Numbered from the stretch's first letter, positions 24,774 through 35,716 are shown. The stretch: DNA of 51,701 nt from Sediminibacterium sp. Gen4 (GCA_013391385.1 JACBFI010000024.1:1-51701), one strand, 5' to 3'. A program made the numbers and translations. Notes: a model not told the origin generated them from the letters alone.

Positions 24774-25151
24774 TCAGATCAACTGCATGATCATCACTTT
24801 TGGATCCACATGAACAGTATCATGATCGAAGTCCAATTTCATACGCCACTTCTGCATCGTCACTGCACCTACAACTGCTTCTTCAGTCAAGCCAGGCACT
24901 ATTAAGAACTCATCACTTACATACACATCATTTATCCAGAAATCAACAATAATACGATGTGAAACTTCGATATAATGACCTTGACTAGCAGTTAAAAGCT
25001 TTCTGGTAGCACTTAGCTCTGTTGGAATTTCTAGTCCAGATACAAAATTGGGATGGATACAAGAAAGGTTGGCTCCACTATCAAATAAAGTATAGATTCT
25101 TTTTTCCCCGAGTGATCCGGTGAACAATAATGGAATTTTTATAACAGACAT
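24774..25151 (-). CDS. Retropepsin-like aspartic protease domain protein
   Basis: The 125-residue product carries the active-site triad LFDSGANLSCI (about residues 22-32), a flap-like middle region and the C-terminal signature VVGAVTMQKWRMKLDF (about 92-107), which is the usual end of a pepsin-like half domain. Like retroviral proteases it should work as a dimer. There is no signal peptide or membrane segment, so it is predicted to be cytoplasmic. No reverse transcriptase or gag-like gene is near, so this is not a retroelement. Substrate is unknown. It is transcribed alone, with its own terminator at 24722-24751. Confidence 0.75.
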   Translation of the reverse strand: MSVIKIPLLFTGSLGEKRIYTLFDSGANLSCIHPNFVSGLEIPTELSATRKLLTASQGHYIEVSHRIIVDFWINDVYVSDEFLIVPGLTEEAVVGAVTMQKWRMKLDFDHDTVHVDPKVMIMQLI

Positions 25152-25155
25152 ATAA

Positions 25156-25206
25156 AAGGGTTATTTAAGAGCTAAACTAAGTAGTATTTGCTTTTAAATA
25201 ACCCTT
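25156..25206. repeat. Perfect 13-bp inverted repeat with 25-base loop
   Basis: AAGGGTTATTTAA (25156-25168) and TTAAATAACCCTT (25194-25206) are exact complements. The inner edge lies just upstream of the retropepsin start and the outer edge near the ABC-F gene end, so it may terminate the ABC-F transcript or form part of the retropepsin leader. A second small hairpin, AATTCGCG/CGCGAATT, overlaps the ABC-F stop codon at 25238-25256. Confidence 0.65.
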
Positions 25207-25254
25207 CCAAAAAGATTTGCGGGAAATACGGTAACAGAATTCGCGAGACGCGAA

Positions 25255-26895
<1,641 letters not shown>

Positions 26896-26903
26896 TCAGG
26901 CGG

Positions 26904-26911
26904 CAAAATTA
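26904..26911 (-). promoter_or_regulatory. -7 box TAATTTTG for the ABC-F gene
   Basis: This is an exact TAnnTTTG match on the minus strand, about 23 bases upstream of the ATG at 26880. Confidence 0.5.
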
Positions 26912-26965
26912 CGCTGATTAAACGGTATTTCCATCTCTTATACGATGAAGGCAGTCGATATAACG

Positions 26966-26995
26966 AAAAGGGCCGCCATTACTGGCAGCCCTTTT
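26966..26995 (-). terminator. Terminator of the delta-60 protein gene
   Basis: AAAAGGGC-GCC pairs with GGC-GCCCTTTT across an ATTACT loop, with one unpaired base on each side. It sits 20 bases after the stop of the long minus-strand gene. Confidence 0.75.
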
Positions 26996-27015
26996 ACATA
27001 GGGGTTACTAGAAAA

Positions 27016-30000
27016 TTATCGTTTTACCTTGATCAGCTGAACCACCTTACGCTGATTGGCTTGTATGAATTCTGCATAATAAGTACCACTCAGGAAGTTA
27101 GTACCTACGCGAAGAGTACTGTTTGGAGCCAGGTTAGCCCTGCTTTCCACAGCCCTGCCAGACGCATCTGTAATACGCATTTGAACAGGTGCCTGTACTT
27201 TACTTTCCAGTTTCAGCGTAAATGCATCAGCACTTGGATTTGGCATCACAACTACCTTGAGTGCCTCTTCTTCTCCGCTTCTCTGGATCGTTTCTGTTAA
27301 TGCCTGTGCTTTTTGTGTGGTTGATTGAGGCGCATTGCTTACGACAGCACAGCCTTGATCTGCACAAGTACCCAGTTTATCAGATGCATGAGCTCCTATA
27401 TGAGCAGAAACCGCATTTACACTGACTTCCAAAGTCTGTGGGTTACCACTATTACCCGGAGGCACATGGCATACATATACTTTCTTACCCGCAGTACCCG
27501 GTACCCTGATGTCTTTCACACAAATACGTATGGTAGACGTTGTTACACAACCATTGGCATTGGTTACCATCACCGTAAATGTATAGTTACCTGCAGTTGT
27601 TGGTGCAAATACAGGGTTCGCTGTATTATTATTACTCAATGTACCATTACCTGTCCACTGGTAAGTATATGGCGCACCATTCGATGCATTTACAGATAGT
27701 GTAACACTCTGCGCACCATAACCAAGATAAATATTGGTGGGCACTCCGCCAGTAAACACATTGGATGATGGAATAGCAGTGATAGATGCAGTTGGAATAC
27801 TACCTGTCACCGTTACTTGTGCTGTACAAGTAGACTGATTACCGTGTACATCTGTTACAGTTAAGGTTACATTATGTGTTCCAATCTCAGCACAACTGAA
27901 ACTAGACTTAGAAATAGTCATGCTGGCGATACCACAATTATCTGTACTTCCATTATTGATATCATCTGCAGTAATGGTAGCGGTACCATTCAGAAGATGA
28001 ACAGTTACCGGCTGACATTTAGCAACAGGTGCTTCTGTATCATTCACAGTAATCGTTTGTTTAACAGTACTAGTATTACCATTCACATCTGTTGCAGTCC
28101 AGGTAACTTCTGTAGTACCAACCGGGAATGTAGCAGGAGCATTGTTGGTAACAGATGCTACTCCGCACTCATCTGTAGCAGAAGGTGCAGTCAGCTGAAC
28201 CGTAGCAGCACACAAACCTGCATTATTAGATACAGTGATTGCGTTAGGTGTACTTGTAAATACCGGTGCAGTATTATCATTTACTGTAACGGAGAAGCTA
28301 CAAGTAGACTGATTACCTACCGCATCAGTAGCAGTTACCGTAACAGTAGTTACACCTTTAGTGAATGAACTACCTGAAGCGATACTGTAAGATAAATTAA
28401 CAGTACCACTATTATCGGTAGCAGTAGCCTGATAAGTTACGTTGGTGGCACATCCTGCACCAGCACTCACAACGATTGGTGCCGGACAAGTAATTACCGG
28501 AGGCTCGTTATCAAGCACTACTATTACTTTTTGCGTACAAGATGTGGTATTACCTGCAGCATCTGTTGCAGTCCAGTTTACATAATTTTCACCAGCATAT
28601 AAATATGGATAATTGCTGCTAGTAACTGTTGCTGTTCCACAAAGATCAGTGGCTGTAGGCGCAGTAAGACTAGATAAGAACACAAAGTTATTACCAGGCT
28701 GAACTGCAACGCGTATCTCGGCAGGACAGGTCATTACCGGCGGGGTTACATCTTTTACTGTCACAGTAAATGTACATTGACGCTGATAATACTGCTCATC
28801 AGCACCCATGATATTGCCTGTATAAATGATGTATGAAGTTCCAAGATTAAAGGTAGTGCCGCTGACATCACCTTCACCGGAACCTGTTGTAGCTCCATTG
28901 ATAGTGTATGTTACCAGTCCTAATGTTTCCCCTTGCTTCAATTCGAAATGAGAAGCAATATTATTGACTACTGTTGAACATGCATTTGCAGGTGCATTCA
29001 CTGAAACAGATGCTGGACAATCATTATTCACCAGTATTCTGATGGCTCCCATTTTATCACCGGTAGAATAATCATTTGATCTTCCTGCCATTACTATACG
29101 ACCATCCGGGGCTTTTGCCATGGATTCAGACCATGAGTAACTGTAATTGTAGTTATTGTTTGGATGAAGCCTATAAGTATTTACGCCATTTTGATTAGGA
29201 CCAAATGTATTATCCAAAGAACCATCAGCATTCAATCTAGCTAATGCAAAATTCTGGCTATATGTATACCCAAATTGAGGATTATACTCTTGACCTTCAA
29301 TAGTACCTCCTACCAATATTTTCTGATCATTTTGAATCAATATTGAATAGGGATGATTATAAGTGTATGTGTTATAATCATTCGTATTTGTCAATTCACC
29401 TCTTCGCAAACTAAAGTTTTTCTGTCCATCACCATCAAAACTATTATCAAGGCTACCATCTGTATTCAAACGAAATACACCTACTACATAATATTCTCTG
29501 GTATAATCTCCATTACTATAGTCATATCCAAATCCGGATACGACAATCTTATTATCGGCCTGAACTGTGACACCTCTTCCTTGAGCATACCCATAGTAAT
29601 AATTATTATAGTCATAAGGGAATACATCTAGTTTAACAGAACCAGACCCATTAAAAGATGGATCCAGAGTGCCGTCTGTATTTACCCTTACAACACCATA
29701 ACTATAACGCTCATTATAATAATTATAGTTATACTGATTGTTGTAGGTTCGGGCAACCCCATTCATTATTACTTTACCATCATTCGTTAATGCAATATCT
29801 TGACAAAATGCATATGGTGAATAATAACCATAGTAAGGATCGTAGTAATTATCTTGATCGAATGAATACCTGAAAACGCCGGTACCACCATTATAACTAT
29901 TATCATGGGTACCATCCGGATTGAATCTTACCATTGCATAAGACCAAGTTGTATAACCATAATAATTATACGTATAGTCATAAGCTGACCCAGCCACTAA

Positions 30001-30582
30001 AATTCTACCATCATTTTGAACCACTACATCTGTAACCTCTGATCCATAACTATTGTTGTAAGAAGGATTAAACTGTGCAATTCCATCTCCACCTCCAAAA
30101 CTGTTATCTATACTTCCATCACTATTTAATCGAATAACTGTAAACACATAACTACCATAATTATAATTATAGTCTTGATAATAAGCATTACCTGCAACCA
30201 CAATCTTACCATCGCTTTGTATCGAAACAGCTCTTGCTTCACTGTAGTTATAATAATAATAATTATTGTTATTATAAATATTAACCCTAGCCACTCCATT
30301 ATTGCCAAAACTTTGATCTTCCGTTCCGTCTTGGTTTAATCGTACAATGGTAAATGGATATTGATTGTAGTTATAATTGTTATCATCCAATCTACCTACC
30401 AAAACTGTTTTGCCGTCAGACTGAACAGCTACATCAGTTGCGTTGCCATAATTTTGATTCTGAATAACTTTAATACCATTCCCATTGAAACTATTATCAA
30501 GGGTTCCGGCTTGTGCATGTAATTGATCGACCTGTATCATTAACAGCATGAAACAAGTCAATATGTGTAATATTTTTTTCAT
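27016..30582 (-). CDS. Delta-60 repeat, HYR and T9SS type A surface protein
   Basis: From the ATG at 30582 (MKKILHILTCFMLLMIQ) the product has 1,188 residues; the frame extends upstream to 30693 but would lack a signal peptide at its start. After the signal peptide (ending LHAQ) come seven delta-60 repeats of 55-80 residues, each with a QSDGKIVVAG-like strand and VRLNxDGTxDxSFG. Their loops are unusually rich in Asn and Tyr (for example NIYNNNNYYYYNYS). Next are three to four HYR-like Ig domains (PPVMTCPAEIRV, PPVITCPAPIVV, APVFTSTPNAIT), a PKD/Ig-like domain with YTYQWTGNGTLS, and a C-terminal type A sorting domain (VMPNPSADAFTLKLESK to VVQLIKVKR). It is exported by the type IX system, probably as an adhesin or matrix protein. 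A small Spy-like gene lies 34 bases upstream. Confidence 0.92.
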   Translation of the reverse strand: MKKILHILTCFMLLMIQVDQLHAQAGTLDNSFNGNGIKVIQNQNYGNATDVAVQSDGKTVLVGRLDDNNYNYNQYPFTIVRLNQDGTEDQSFGNNGVARVNIYNNNNYYYYNYSEARAVSIQSDGKIVVAGNAYYQDYNYNYGSYVFTVIRLNSDGSIDNSFGGGDGIAQFNPSYNNSYGSEVTDVVVQNDGRILVAGSAYDYTYNYYGYTTWSYAMVRFNPDGTHDNSYNGGTGVFRYSFDQDNYYDPYYGYYSPYAFCQDIALTNDGKVIMNGVARTYNNQYNYNYYNERYSYGVVRVNTDGTLDPSFNGSGSVKLDVFPYDYNNYYYGYAQGRGVTVQADNKIVVSGFGYDYSNGDYTREYYVVGVFRLNTDGSLDNSFDGDGQKNFSLRRGELTNTNDYNTYTYNHPYSILIQNDQKILVGGTIEGQEYNPQFGYTYSQNFALARLNADGSLDNTFGPNQNGVNTYRLHPNNNYNYSYSWSESMAKAPDGRIVMAGRSNDYSTGDKMGAIRILVNNDCPASVSVNAPANACSTVVNNIASHFELKQGETLGLVTYTINGATTGSGEGDVSGTTFNLGTSYIIYTGNIMGADEQYYQRQCTFTVTVKDVTPPVMTCPAEIRVAVQPGNNFVFLSSLTAPTATDLCGTATVTSSNYPYLYAGENYVNWTATDAAGNTTSCTQKVIVVLDNEPPVITCPAPIVVSAGAGCATNVTYQATATDNSGTVNLSYSIASGSSFTKGVTTVTVTATDAVGNQSTCSFSVTVNDNTAPVFTSTPNAITVSNNAGLCAATVQLTAPSATDECGVASVTNNAPATFPVGTTEVTWTATDVNGNTSTVKQTITVNDTEAPVAKCQPVTVHLLNGTATITADDINNGSTDNCGIASMTISKSSFSCAEIGTHNVTLTVTDVHGNQSTCTAQVTVTGSIPTASITAIPSSNVFTGGVPTNIYLGYGAQSVTLSVNASNGAPYTYQWTGNGTLSNNNTANPVFAPTTAGNYTFTVMVTNANGCVTTSTIRICVKDIRVPGTAGKKVYVCHVPPGNSGNPQTLEVSVNAVSAHIGAHASDKLGTCADQGCAVVSNAPQSTTQKAQALTETIQRSGEEEALKVVVMPNPSADAFTLKLESKVQAPVQMRITDASGRAVESRANLAPNSTLRVGTNFLSGTYYAEFIQANQRKVVQLIKVKR

Positions 30583-30616
30583 TACAAAAGATTTAAGTGT
30601 AAATAAACGGATGCGC

Positions 30617-31090
30617 TTATCCTCTTTCAGGTTTACGCATTTGTGCATTTTTAGGAGCACTTTGTTTTTTAAAGTATTCCTGCATTTGCTCATGAGGCTT
30701 TACAACCGGCAAACTTCTTTCAGCACGAACAAGATCTTTGATCTGTTCAGCAGTAAGTGTTGCCTTCAATTGAGCGTCCTTTGCAGCAATTGTTTTGTCC
30801 ATTAAATCTTTTGTAATACGGTTACCCGATTTTTTCTGTACTTCAATGGTTGTGAAGAAGTCGTCATAGATTTTAGCAACTTTCACTTTTTGTGATTGAG
30901 AGAGTTGAATCCTAGGAAGTACTTTTTCCTGAAAGTTTTTCAGTTGCTGTTCTTTACCCGGAGGTGCAAATCCCTCTTGTACAGGAACGGGGATCTTTGT
31001 TCGCTCTCTTCCGGCTTGTGCACTGGCATTGTTTGCAAGTACAAATACAATCAGACTTAAGCAGATTGCCTGTAGCATCAATTTTCTCAT
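30617..31090 (-). CDS. Small secreted Spy/LTXXQ-like helical protein
   Basis: The 157-residue product has a signal peptide (residues 1-25, ending ASAQ). The mature part is helical and basic. Two hydrophobic-hinge segments, LPRIQLSQSQKVKVAKIYDDFF and LKATLTAEQIKDLV, resemble the LTxxQ hinge of Spy/CpxP periplasmic chaperones. That similarity is weak and is an inference. A tail rich in Lys/Gln/Pro (YFKKQSAPKNAQMRKPERG) follows. It precedes the delta-60 T9SS gene by 34 bases on the same strand and may help its folding or export. The ATG at 31090 gives a proper signal peptide. Confidence 0.7.
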   Translation of the reverse strand: MRKLMLQAICLSLIVFVLANNASAQAGRERTKIPVPVQEGFAPPGKEQQLKNFQEKVLPRIQLSQSQKVKVAKIYDDFFTTIEVQKKSGNRITKDLMDKTIAAKDAQLKATLTAEQIKDLVRAERSLPVVKPHEQMQEYFKKQSAPKNAQMRKPERG

Positions 31091-31439
31091 GATGTTTTGT
31101 TAGTTGGTTATGAAAACCCATCAGGCAAATTATTCATCAGAACCAATTAACCAGATGGTATAAATAAAAATCCACACCTGCTTCGCAGACATGGATTTGA
31201 ATACAATATCATAGAAATTTTATTCTTTAATATATCAATTCGAACAGGCTGATTATATAGTCGACAAAGGGGGTTTTAAAGTAGATGAATAATTCTGTGG
31301 TCTTAAAAAAAATATACAAATAACAATTTAAATGTATATTTAAGCCTCTTTAAATTAAATTAATACTATTCGTTTTTGAAAAGACCAGTTGATACATACC
31401 CTATATTTACAACTTCGTTGAAAGATCAATATACCCTCT
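31091..31439. other. AT-rich divergent intergenic region
   Basis: About 350 bp separate the Spy-like gene (minus) and the LytTR regulator (plus). It is very AT-rich, with no ORF or long inverted repeat that I can see. It must hold both promoters. TATATTTAC at 31402-31410 is a near match to a -7 box for the regulator. Direct repeats typical of LytTR binding are not obvious by eye. Confidence 0.4.
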
Positions 31440-32216
31440 ATGTACCGATGTTTGATTGCCGATGATAATATCATTGAAAGAGATCTGCTTTTCATGCACC
31501 TCTCTTCCATTGAAAAAGTAAAAGTAGTTGCGATTTGTAGTTCAGGAGAAGAAGCACTTCAGTATCTCAAAGAGTCGACAGTTGATATTGTTCTTTCTGA
31601 TATTGATATGCCTGGCATGACAGGTATTGGCTTATTGAAAGAATTAAAACAACATCCCGTATTTATTTTTGTGTCATCTTATACAGAATATGCAGCAGAA
31701 AGCTACAACCTTGATGCCATCGATTATATTGTTAAACCTGCTACTCTTGAGCGAGTACAAAAAGCTATTGATAAAGCCATAGACTACATTGAGATTAAAA
31801 ATCAGTCACATCATTACTCAGATAAAATTCAGCAAGGATCTACACTGGAAGAAATCGGTAGTCATATCTCAACAGATGGATTCTTCTTTATTAGAGAAAA
31901 TAATAACTATACAAAGTTGAACATACAAGACATCACTTTTATTGAAAGTATGGGCGATTTTTCTAGAATTCATACAACCGGACAAAAAAAATTTGTAGTA
32001 CTGGTTAGCTTAAAGAATATTGAAAGGCAACTGACTCAAAAAATATTCAAACGCGTACATCGGCAATTCATCATTAATATTCTTCAAACCAATACTGTCA
32101 ATAATAATGAGATTCTTTTGTCAGATAAGAGTGTAATCCCTCTGAGCATGTCTTATAGACAAAATTTAATTGAATCAGTATTGGACAAAAAACTTTTAAA
32201 ACGTTTCGGAGATTAA
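31440..32216 (+). CDS. LytTR-family response regulator
   Basis: The 258-residue product has an N-terminal receiver domain (residues 1-120) with the acidic pair Asp8/Asp9, the phosphorylated Asp54 in LSDIDMPG, and Lys99 in YIVKPA. A linker of about 30 residues follows, and then a LytTR DNA-binding domain (about 155-250; NNYTKLNIQDITFIESMGDFSRIHT and FKRVHRQFIIN). Such regulators usually pair with a sensor kinase. The adjacent candidate is the TPR kinase on the opposite strand, whose stop overlaps this one in the tetranucleotide TTAA at 32213-32216. The target genes are unknown. Confidence 0.94.
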   Translation: MYRCLIADDNIIERDLLFMHLSSIEKVKVVAICSSGEEALQYLKESTVDIVLSDIDMPGMTGIGLLKELKQHPVFIFVSSYTEYAAESYNLDAIDYIVKPATLERVQKAIDKAIDYIEIKNQSHHYSDKIQQGSTLEEIGSHISTDGFFFIRENNNYTKLNIQDITFIESMGDFSRIHTTGQKKFVVLVSLKNIERQLTQKIFKRVHRQFIINILQTNTVNNNEILLSDKSVIPLSMSYRQNLIESVLDKKLLKRFGD

Positions 32217-34474
32217 CAATTTTCAAAATCAATTCGAACACTTGTTCCATGCCCTAATGAACTGTTGAAATGAATTGATCCTTTCATTAAATGAACAAAG
32301 GATTTACACAATAATACTCCAAGACCATTTCCTTTTTCCTGGCTAGTGCCTAAAGAAGAATTCACCACTTTTGCAACTGGGTCATTGATATATTTTAGCT
32401 TATCTGCCGGGATACCAATCCCCTCATCCTGAATAATCAAATAACTTCCCCTACTATCTTTTGCGGTATGAATTCGTATTGTGCCATTTTGATAACTAAA
32501 CTTAATAGCATTGCTTATTAGGTTTCTAATTACACATAACAACATTTCTTTATCAGCCAATACATCAACATCTATATCAATGTCTTGCTGAATCTTTAAT
32601 TGCTTTTGTAAAATACTATCAGAAAATCCTGAAAGCGCTTGTTGTATTACTTCATTGAGATGAAGCTGAATGAGTTGAGGTGAGAATCCTTTCATTTGTA
32701 TACTCGCCCATTTCAACAAATTATCCATTAGTCCTTGAGTATAACCTAAAGTATTTTTCAATTGTGATGCATATACTTTAAGTTTTTCCTGTGAAATCTG
32801 ACTGTTTTCCAATAAATGGGTAAATGAAATCAAAGAATTAATCGGCGTCCGCATGTCATGACTGATCGTACCCAATAACTGATCTTTTACATGCAACAAT
32901 TCTTGAAGTGAATTTTTTTGTTCTGAGATAATCAGGTTTAGTTTTTTGGCCTTTCGTTGACTGTAGAAAATAATAGTACCACCGATGAGCAAGACAATCA
33001 CGGAAATCAAAAAAAATAGATTCAAGTATTTATTAAACCTGAGTTCAAGTTGCTGATTATCGATTTGTTTTTTCGCAATGGCACGATCATAGTCAGATTT
33101 ATTTTTTTGCTGTTGAAACGCAGCAGCTTGTAAACCGGCTTCATTCTGCAACTTGGTTCTTTGTTGTAGAAAAAGCAACTGTTGTACATCCTTTTCTTTT
33201 TTTGCGAGTGCTAACTGATCTCTTTGTGTTGCAGCTAATAATACTTGTTGTTTCAGTTCATTATCCAATAATTGCCTGTTATACCTGTATTCTTTTTCTT
33301 TAACCTCAAAATCAAGTACCAACTGCTTTCGTGTGATTTCTCTTTCTTTTTCTGCATTGAATAAACTGTCTTTTATGACTACATATTGCTGATAATAAAG
33401 CAAAGCACTATCATAGTTCCCAGATTGCTCATATATTTTACTAATGAGTTCATAGGCGTTTTGCAGATTACCTGGAATTTTATATCGATCAGCAATTGCC
33501 ACTGCAGCACGTGCTATTTGCAATCCGGCAGTATAGTTTTTTTGCGAAAAAAAATATTGCGCATACCTGATTTTATTTTTGGATGAAGAAACATGATAAT
33601 CATGTTTCTGATCCAGATTCATCACGGTTTCAAAATATTGTTTGGCTTTTGTATGATCACCCAATAACCCATAGACTTCACCAATATTCGCATTGATAGA
33701 CGCTGCTAAAGCTGGATCGTCTTCAATAAATGCGATAGGAAGCGCTTTTTTAAAATGCTCTAGTGCATGATTGTACCGTTGTGAAGGCAATACACCCAAG
33801 TTGATGAGATCCTGATCTTTCGCCTTCATAAAAGCAACCCCCATTGCCTCACTAACAACCCCTACTCCTCTTGAATTAGGACCATTTTGAATAAATAACC
33901 CAAGTGCTAAATTGAGATAAGGAAATGCTTTATCAATCTGATTTAAGTCTGTAAACACTTCAGCGATATTCATATAACAACTGCCCACTTCTCTTTTCAT
34001 TCCTAATTTTTCATACATAGGAATGGCTTGCTGATTTTTCTCAAGTGCCTTCACATAGTCCTTACTATCCATATAAATGGCGCCGGTATTCAAAAGAACA
34101 CGAGCCATACCATAAGTATTATTTGAAGCATCCGCAATAGCATATGATTCTTGATAGTGCGCCAGCGCTTCTGAATACCGGGTCTTACTATGATAAAACA
34201 AAGCCGCTCTATACAGCGCATCATAAAGCTTGTTTTTCAAATTGAGTCTTGCAGAAAGTATACGAACACTATCAAGATACAACTCCATCGGATCGTATTG
34301 TTGACGACTTCCATAATACCTGAATACTTGATCATACAGCTTCAATTTGACAGAATCTGCTTTGGGATACTTCCTGAGTGCGATGATAAGATCCCCTTCA
34401 GATGGGTACTGTGCACGAACTTCAGCATGACACAAAACCATAATACAAACCATACGAATGAAACAACGCATCAT
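32213..34474 (-). CDS. TPR-sensor histidine kinase
   Basis: The 753-residue product begins with a signal peptide (ending EVRAQ), so its first 480 residues should be periplasmic. This part holds six or more tetratricopeptide repeats (SEALAHYQESYAIADASNN, VKALEKNQQAIPMYEKLGM, KAKQYFETVMNLD) and a coiled coil. One transmembrane helix (YLNLFFLISVIVLLIGG) leads into a cytoplasmic kinase. The H-box is GTISHDMRTPINSL, the N-box NLISNAIKFSY, and the G-boxes are DEGIGIP and KGNGLGVLLC. No receiver or output domain is fused. It probably senses an unknown signal through the TPRs and phosphorylates the convergent LytTR regulator; that pairing is inferred from position. Confidence 0.92.
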   Translation of the reverse strand: MMRCFIRMVCIMVLCHAEVRAQYPSEGDLIIALRKYPKADSVKLKLYDQVFRYYGSRQQYDPMELYLDSVRILSARLNLKNKLYDALYRAALFYHSKTRYSEALAHYQESYAIADASNNTYGMARVLLNTGAIYMDSKDYVKALEKNQQAIPMYEKLGMKREVGSCYMNIAEVFTDLNQIDKAFPYLNLALGLFIQNGPNSRGVGVVSEAMGVAFMKAKDQDLINLGVLPSQRYNHALEHFKKALPIAFIEDDPALAASINANIGEVYGLLGDHTKAKQYFETVMNLDQKHDYHVSSSKNKIRYAQYFFSQKNYTAGLQIARAAVAIADRYKIPGNLQNAYELISKIYEQSGNYDSALLYYQQYVVIKDSLFNAEKEREITRKQLVLDFEVKEKEYRYNRQLLDNELKQQVLLAATQRDQLALAKKEKDVQQLLFLQQRTKLQNEAGLQAAAFQQQKNKSDYDRAIAKKQIDNQQLELRFNKYLNLFFLISVIVLLIGGTIIFYSQRKAKKLNLIISEQKNSLQELLHVKDQLLGTISHDMRTPINSLISFTHLLENSQISQEKLKVYASQLKNTLGYTQGLMDNLLKWASIQMKGFSPQLIQLHLNEVIQQALSGFSDSILQKQLKIQQDIDIDVDVLADKEMLLCVIRNLISNAIKFSYQNGTIRIHTAKDSRGSYLIIQDEGIGIPADKLKYINDPVAKVVNSSLGTSQEKGNGLGVLLCKSFVHLMKGSIHFNSSLGHGTSVRIDFENC

Positions 34475-34655
34475 AAAATCAGAAAAGTTCTGCGTTATAA
34501 AATGATATTAAAGAAATAAGAGGAAGCGCGTTATAGAAAGCGTATGTTGGAATAAGCGGCATTAATTTTCTCACGTGTTGTTTGTTTGCGAATAAATAAG
34601 CACAAAGCGTTGTAATATAGGACTTTAGAAGTTCTTAACAATATCCTGTTCCGAT
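34475..34655. other. Gap without visible gene
   Basis: About 180 AT-rich bases lie between the kinase start and the tsaD end (both minus). I see no ORF, RNA or strong hairpin. It should contain the kinase promoter. Confidence 0.3.
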
Positions 34656-35669
34656 TTAATAAATAGCCCTTGCTGTTGGACTCGCATCTAAATCAATAAA
34701 CTCCCGTTGTAGGTATTTATGATACGCAGTAATGGCTATCATCGCAGCATTATCAGTACAATATTCAAAAGCAGGGATAAAAGTTTGCCATCCATGTTTT
34801 TGACCCGCCTCTTTCAATGCTTCACGCAAACCACTATTGGCACTCACCCCCCCTGCTATACACACTTGTCTGATTCCGGTTTGCTGAACCGCTTTTTTCA
34901 ACTTCTTGATCAAGATATTTACAATTGTGTACTGAACAGAAGCACAAAGATCATGGAGATGATTTTGGATAAAATCAGGCGATTGTTTTTGTAAAAAGTA
35001 CAAGACTGATGTCTTCAACCCACTAAAACTGAAATTCAATTCAGGTATCTGTGGTTCTGCAAAACGAAATGCTTGAGGATTTCCTGTTTTTGCATATTGA
35101 TCAATCAACGGACCGCCGGGATAGGGTAATCCCAAGAGCTTAGCCGTTTTATCAAAGGCCTCTCCAGCAGCATCATCAATTGTTTCTCCGATCACTTCCA
35201 AATCCAATGGTGAACGGGCTAATACGATCTGTGTATGTCCGCCACTCACCGTTAAACATAAAAAAGGAAAAGAAGGTGCCGGTTCCATGATCAGGTTTGC
35301 CAATACATGTGCCTGCATGTGATGTACCCCTATCAATGGGATATTCAATGATAATGCCATGGATTTTGCGAACTGGGCTCCTACTAGTAAGCTACCGATC
35401 AACCCTGGGGCTTGGGTGAATGCGATGGCATTGATGGTTGACAGTTGGCAGTTGGCGGTTGACAGTGCCTGATGCACAACCGGTACAATATTTTGCATGT
35501 GGGCACGACTCGCGAGTTCAGGTACCACACCACCATATTGTTCATGAATGGTTTGATTGGCGATAAAGTTGGATAATATCTTTCCATCTACACATACCGA
35601 TGCGGAGGTTTCATCACAAGATGACTCAATGGCTAATATGGAAATGGGCTGACTAATAAGTTCAGGCAT
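34656..35669 (-). CDS. tsaD: tRNA N6-adenosine threonylcarbamoyltransferase TsaD
   Basis: TsaD transfers threonylcarbamoyl to A37 of ANN-decoding tRNAs, together with TsaB and TsaE. The 337-residue product has the start ILAIESSCDETSASV, the metal-binding HHMQAH (about residues 112-117), SGGHTQIVLA (about 137-146) and the C-terminal ASPTARAIY. Length is normal. Within it, residues about 69-78 (STANCQLSTI) are encoded by a DNA stretch made of GTTGACAGTTGGCAGTTGGC-type words, although the protein length here matches the E. coli protein. A perfect -7 box lies 15 bases upstream of the ATG. Confidence 0.96.
   Translation of the reverse strand: MPELISQPISILAIESSCDETSASVCVDGKILSNFIANQTIHEQYGGVVPELASRAHMQNIVPVVHQALSTANCQLSTINAIAFTQAPGLIGSLLVGAQFAKSMALSLNIPLIGVHHMQAHVLANLIMEPAPSFPFLCLTVSGGHTQIVLARSPLDLEVIGETIDDAAGEAFDKTAKLLGLPYPGGPLIDQYAKTGNPQAFRFAEPQIPELNFSFSGLKTSVLYFLQKQSPDFIQNHLHDLCASVQYTIVNILIKKLKKAVQQTGIRQVCIAGGVSANSGLREALKEAGQKHGWQTFIPAFEYCTDNAAMIAITAYHKYLQREFIDLDASPTARAIY
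35436..35465. repeat. Short-word repeat inside tsaD
   Basis: GGTTGACAGTTGGCAGTTGG followed by CGGTTGACAG consists of the words GTTGACAG and CAGTTGGCAG. It looks like the intergenic short-word repeats of this window but lies in coding sequence and keeps the frame. Confidence 0.6.
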
Positions 35670-35684
35670 TCATGAATAAGCCTG

Positions 35685-35692
35685 CAAAATTA
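35685..35692 (-). promoter_or_regulatory. -7 box TAATTTTG for tsaD
   Basis: This is an exact TAnnTTTG match on the minus strand, 15 bases before the ATG at 35669. Confidence 0.45.
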
Positions 35693-35716
35693 CAGTAAGA
35701 AAAGAGTTGATCCTGA

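Noticed and set aside
24774-25151. Remnant of a retrotransposon or retron
   Set aside because: No reverse transcriptase, integrase or repeat ends are present around the aspartic protease domain, and the gene has its own terminator.
29353-29873. Plus-strand frames rich in Ile and Tyr/Asn opposite the delta-60 gene
   Set aside because: They are shadows of the low-complexity AAYTAY coding repeats on the minus strand.
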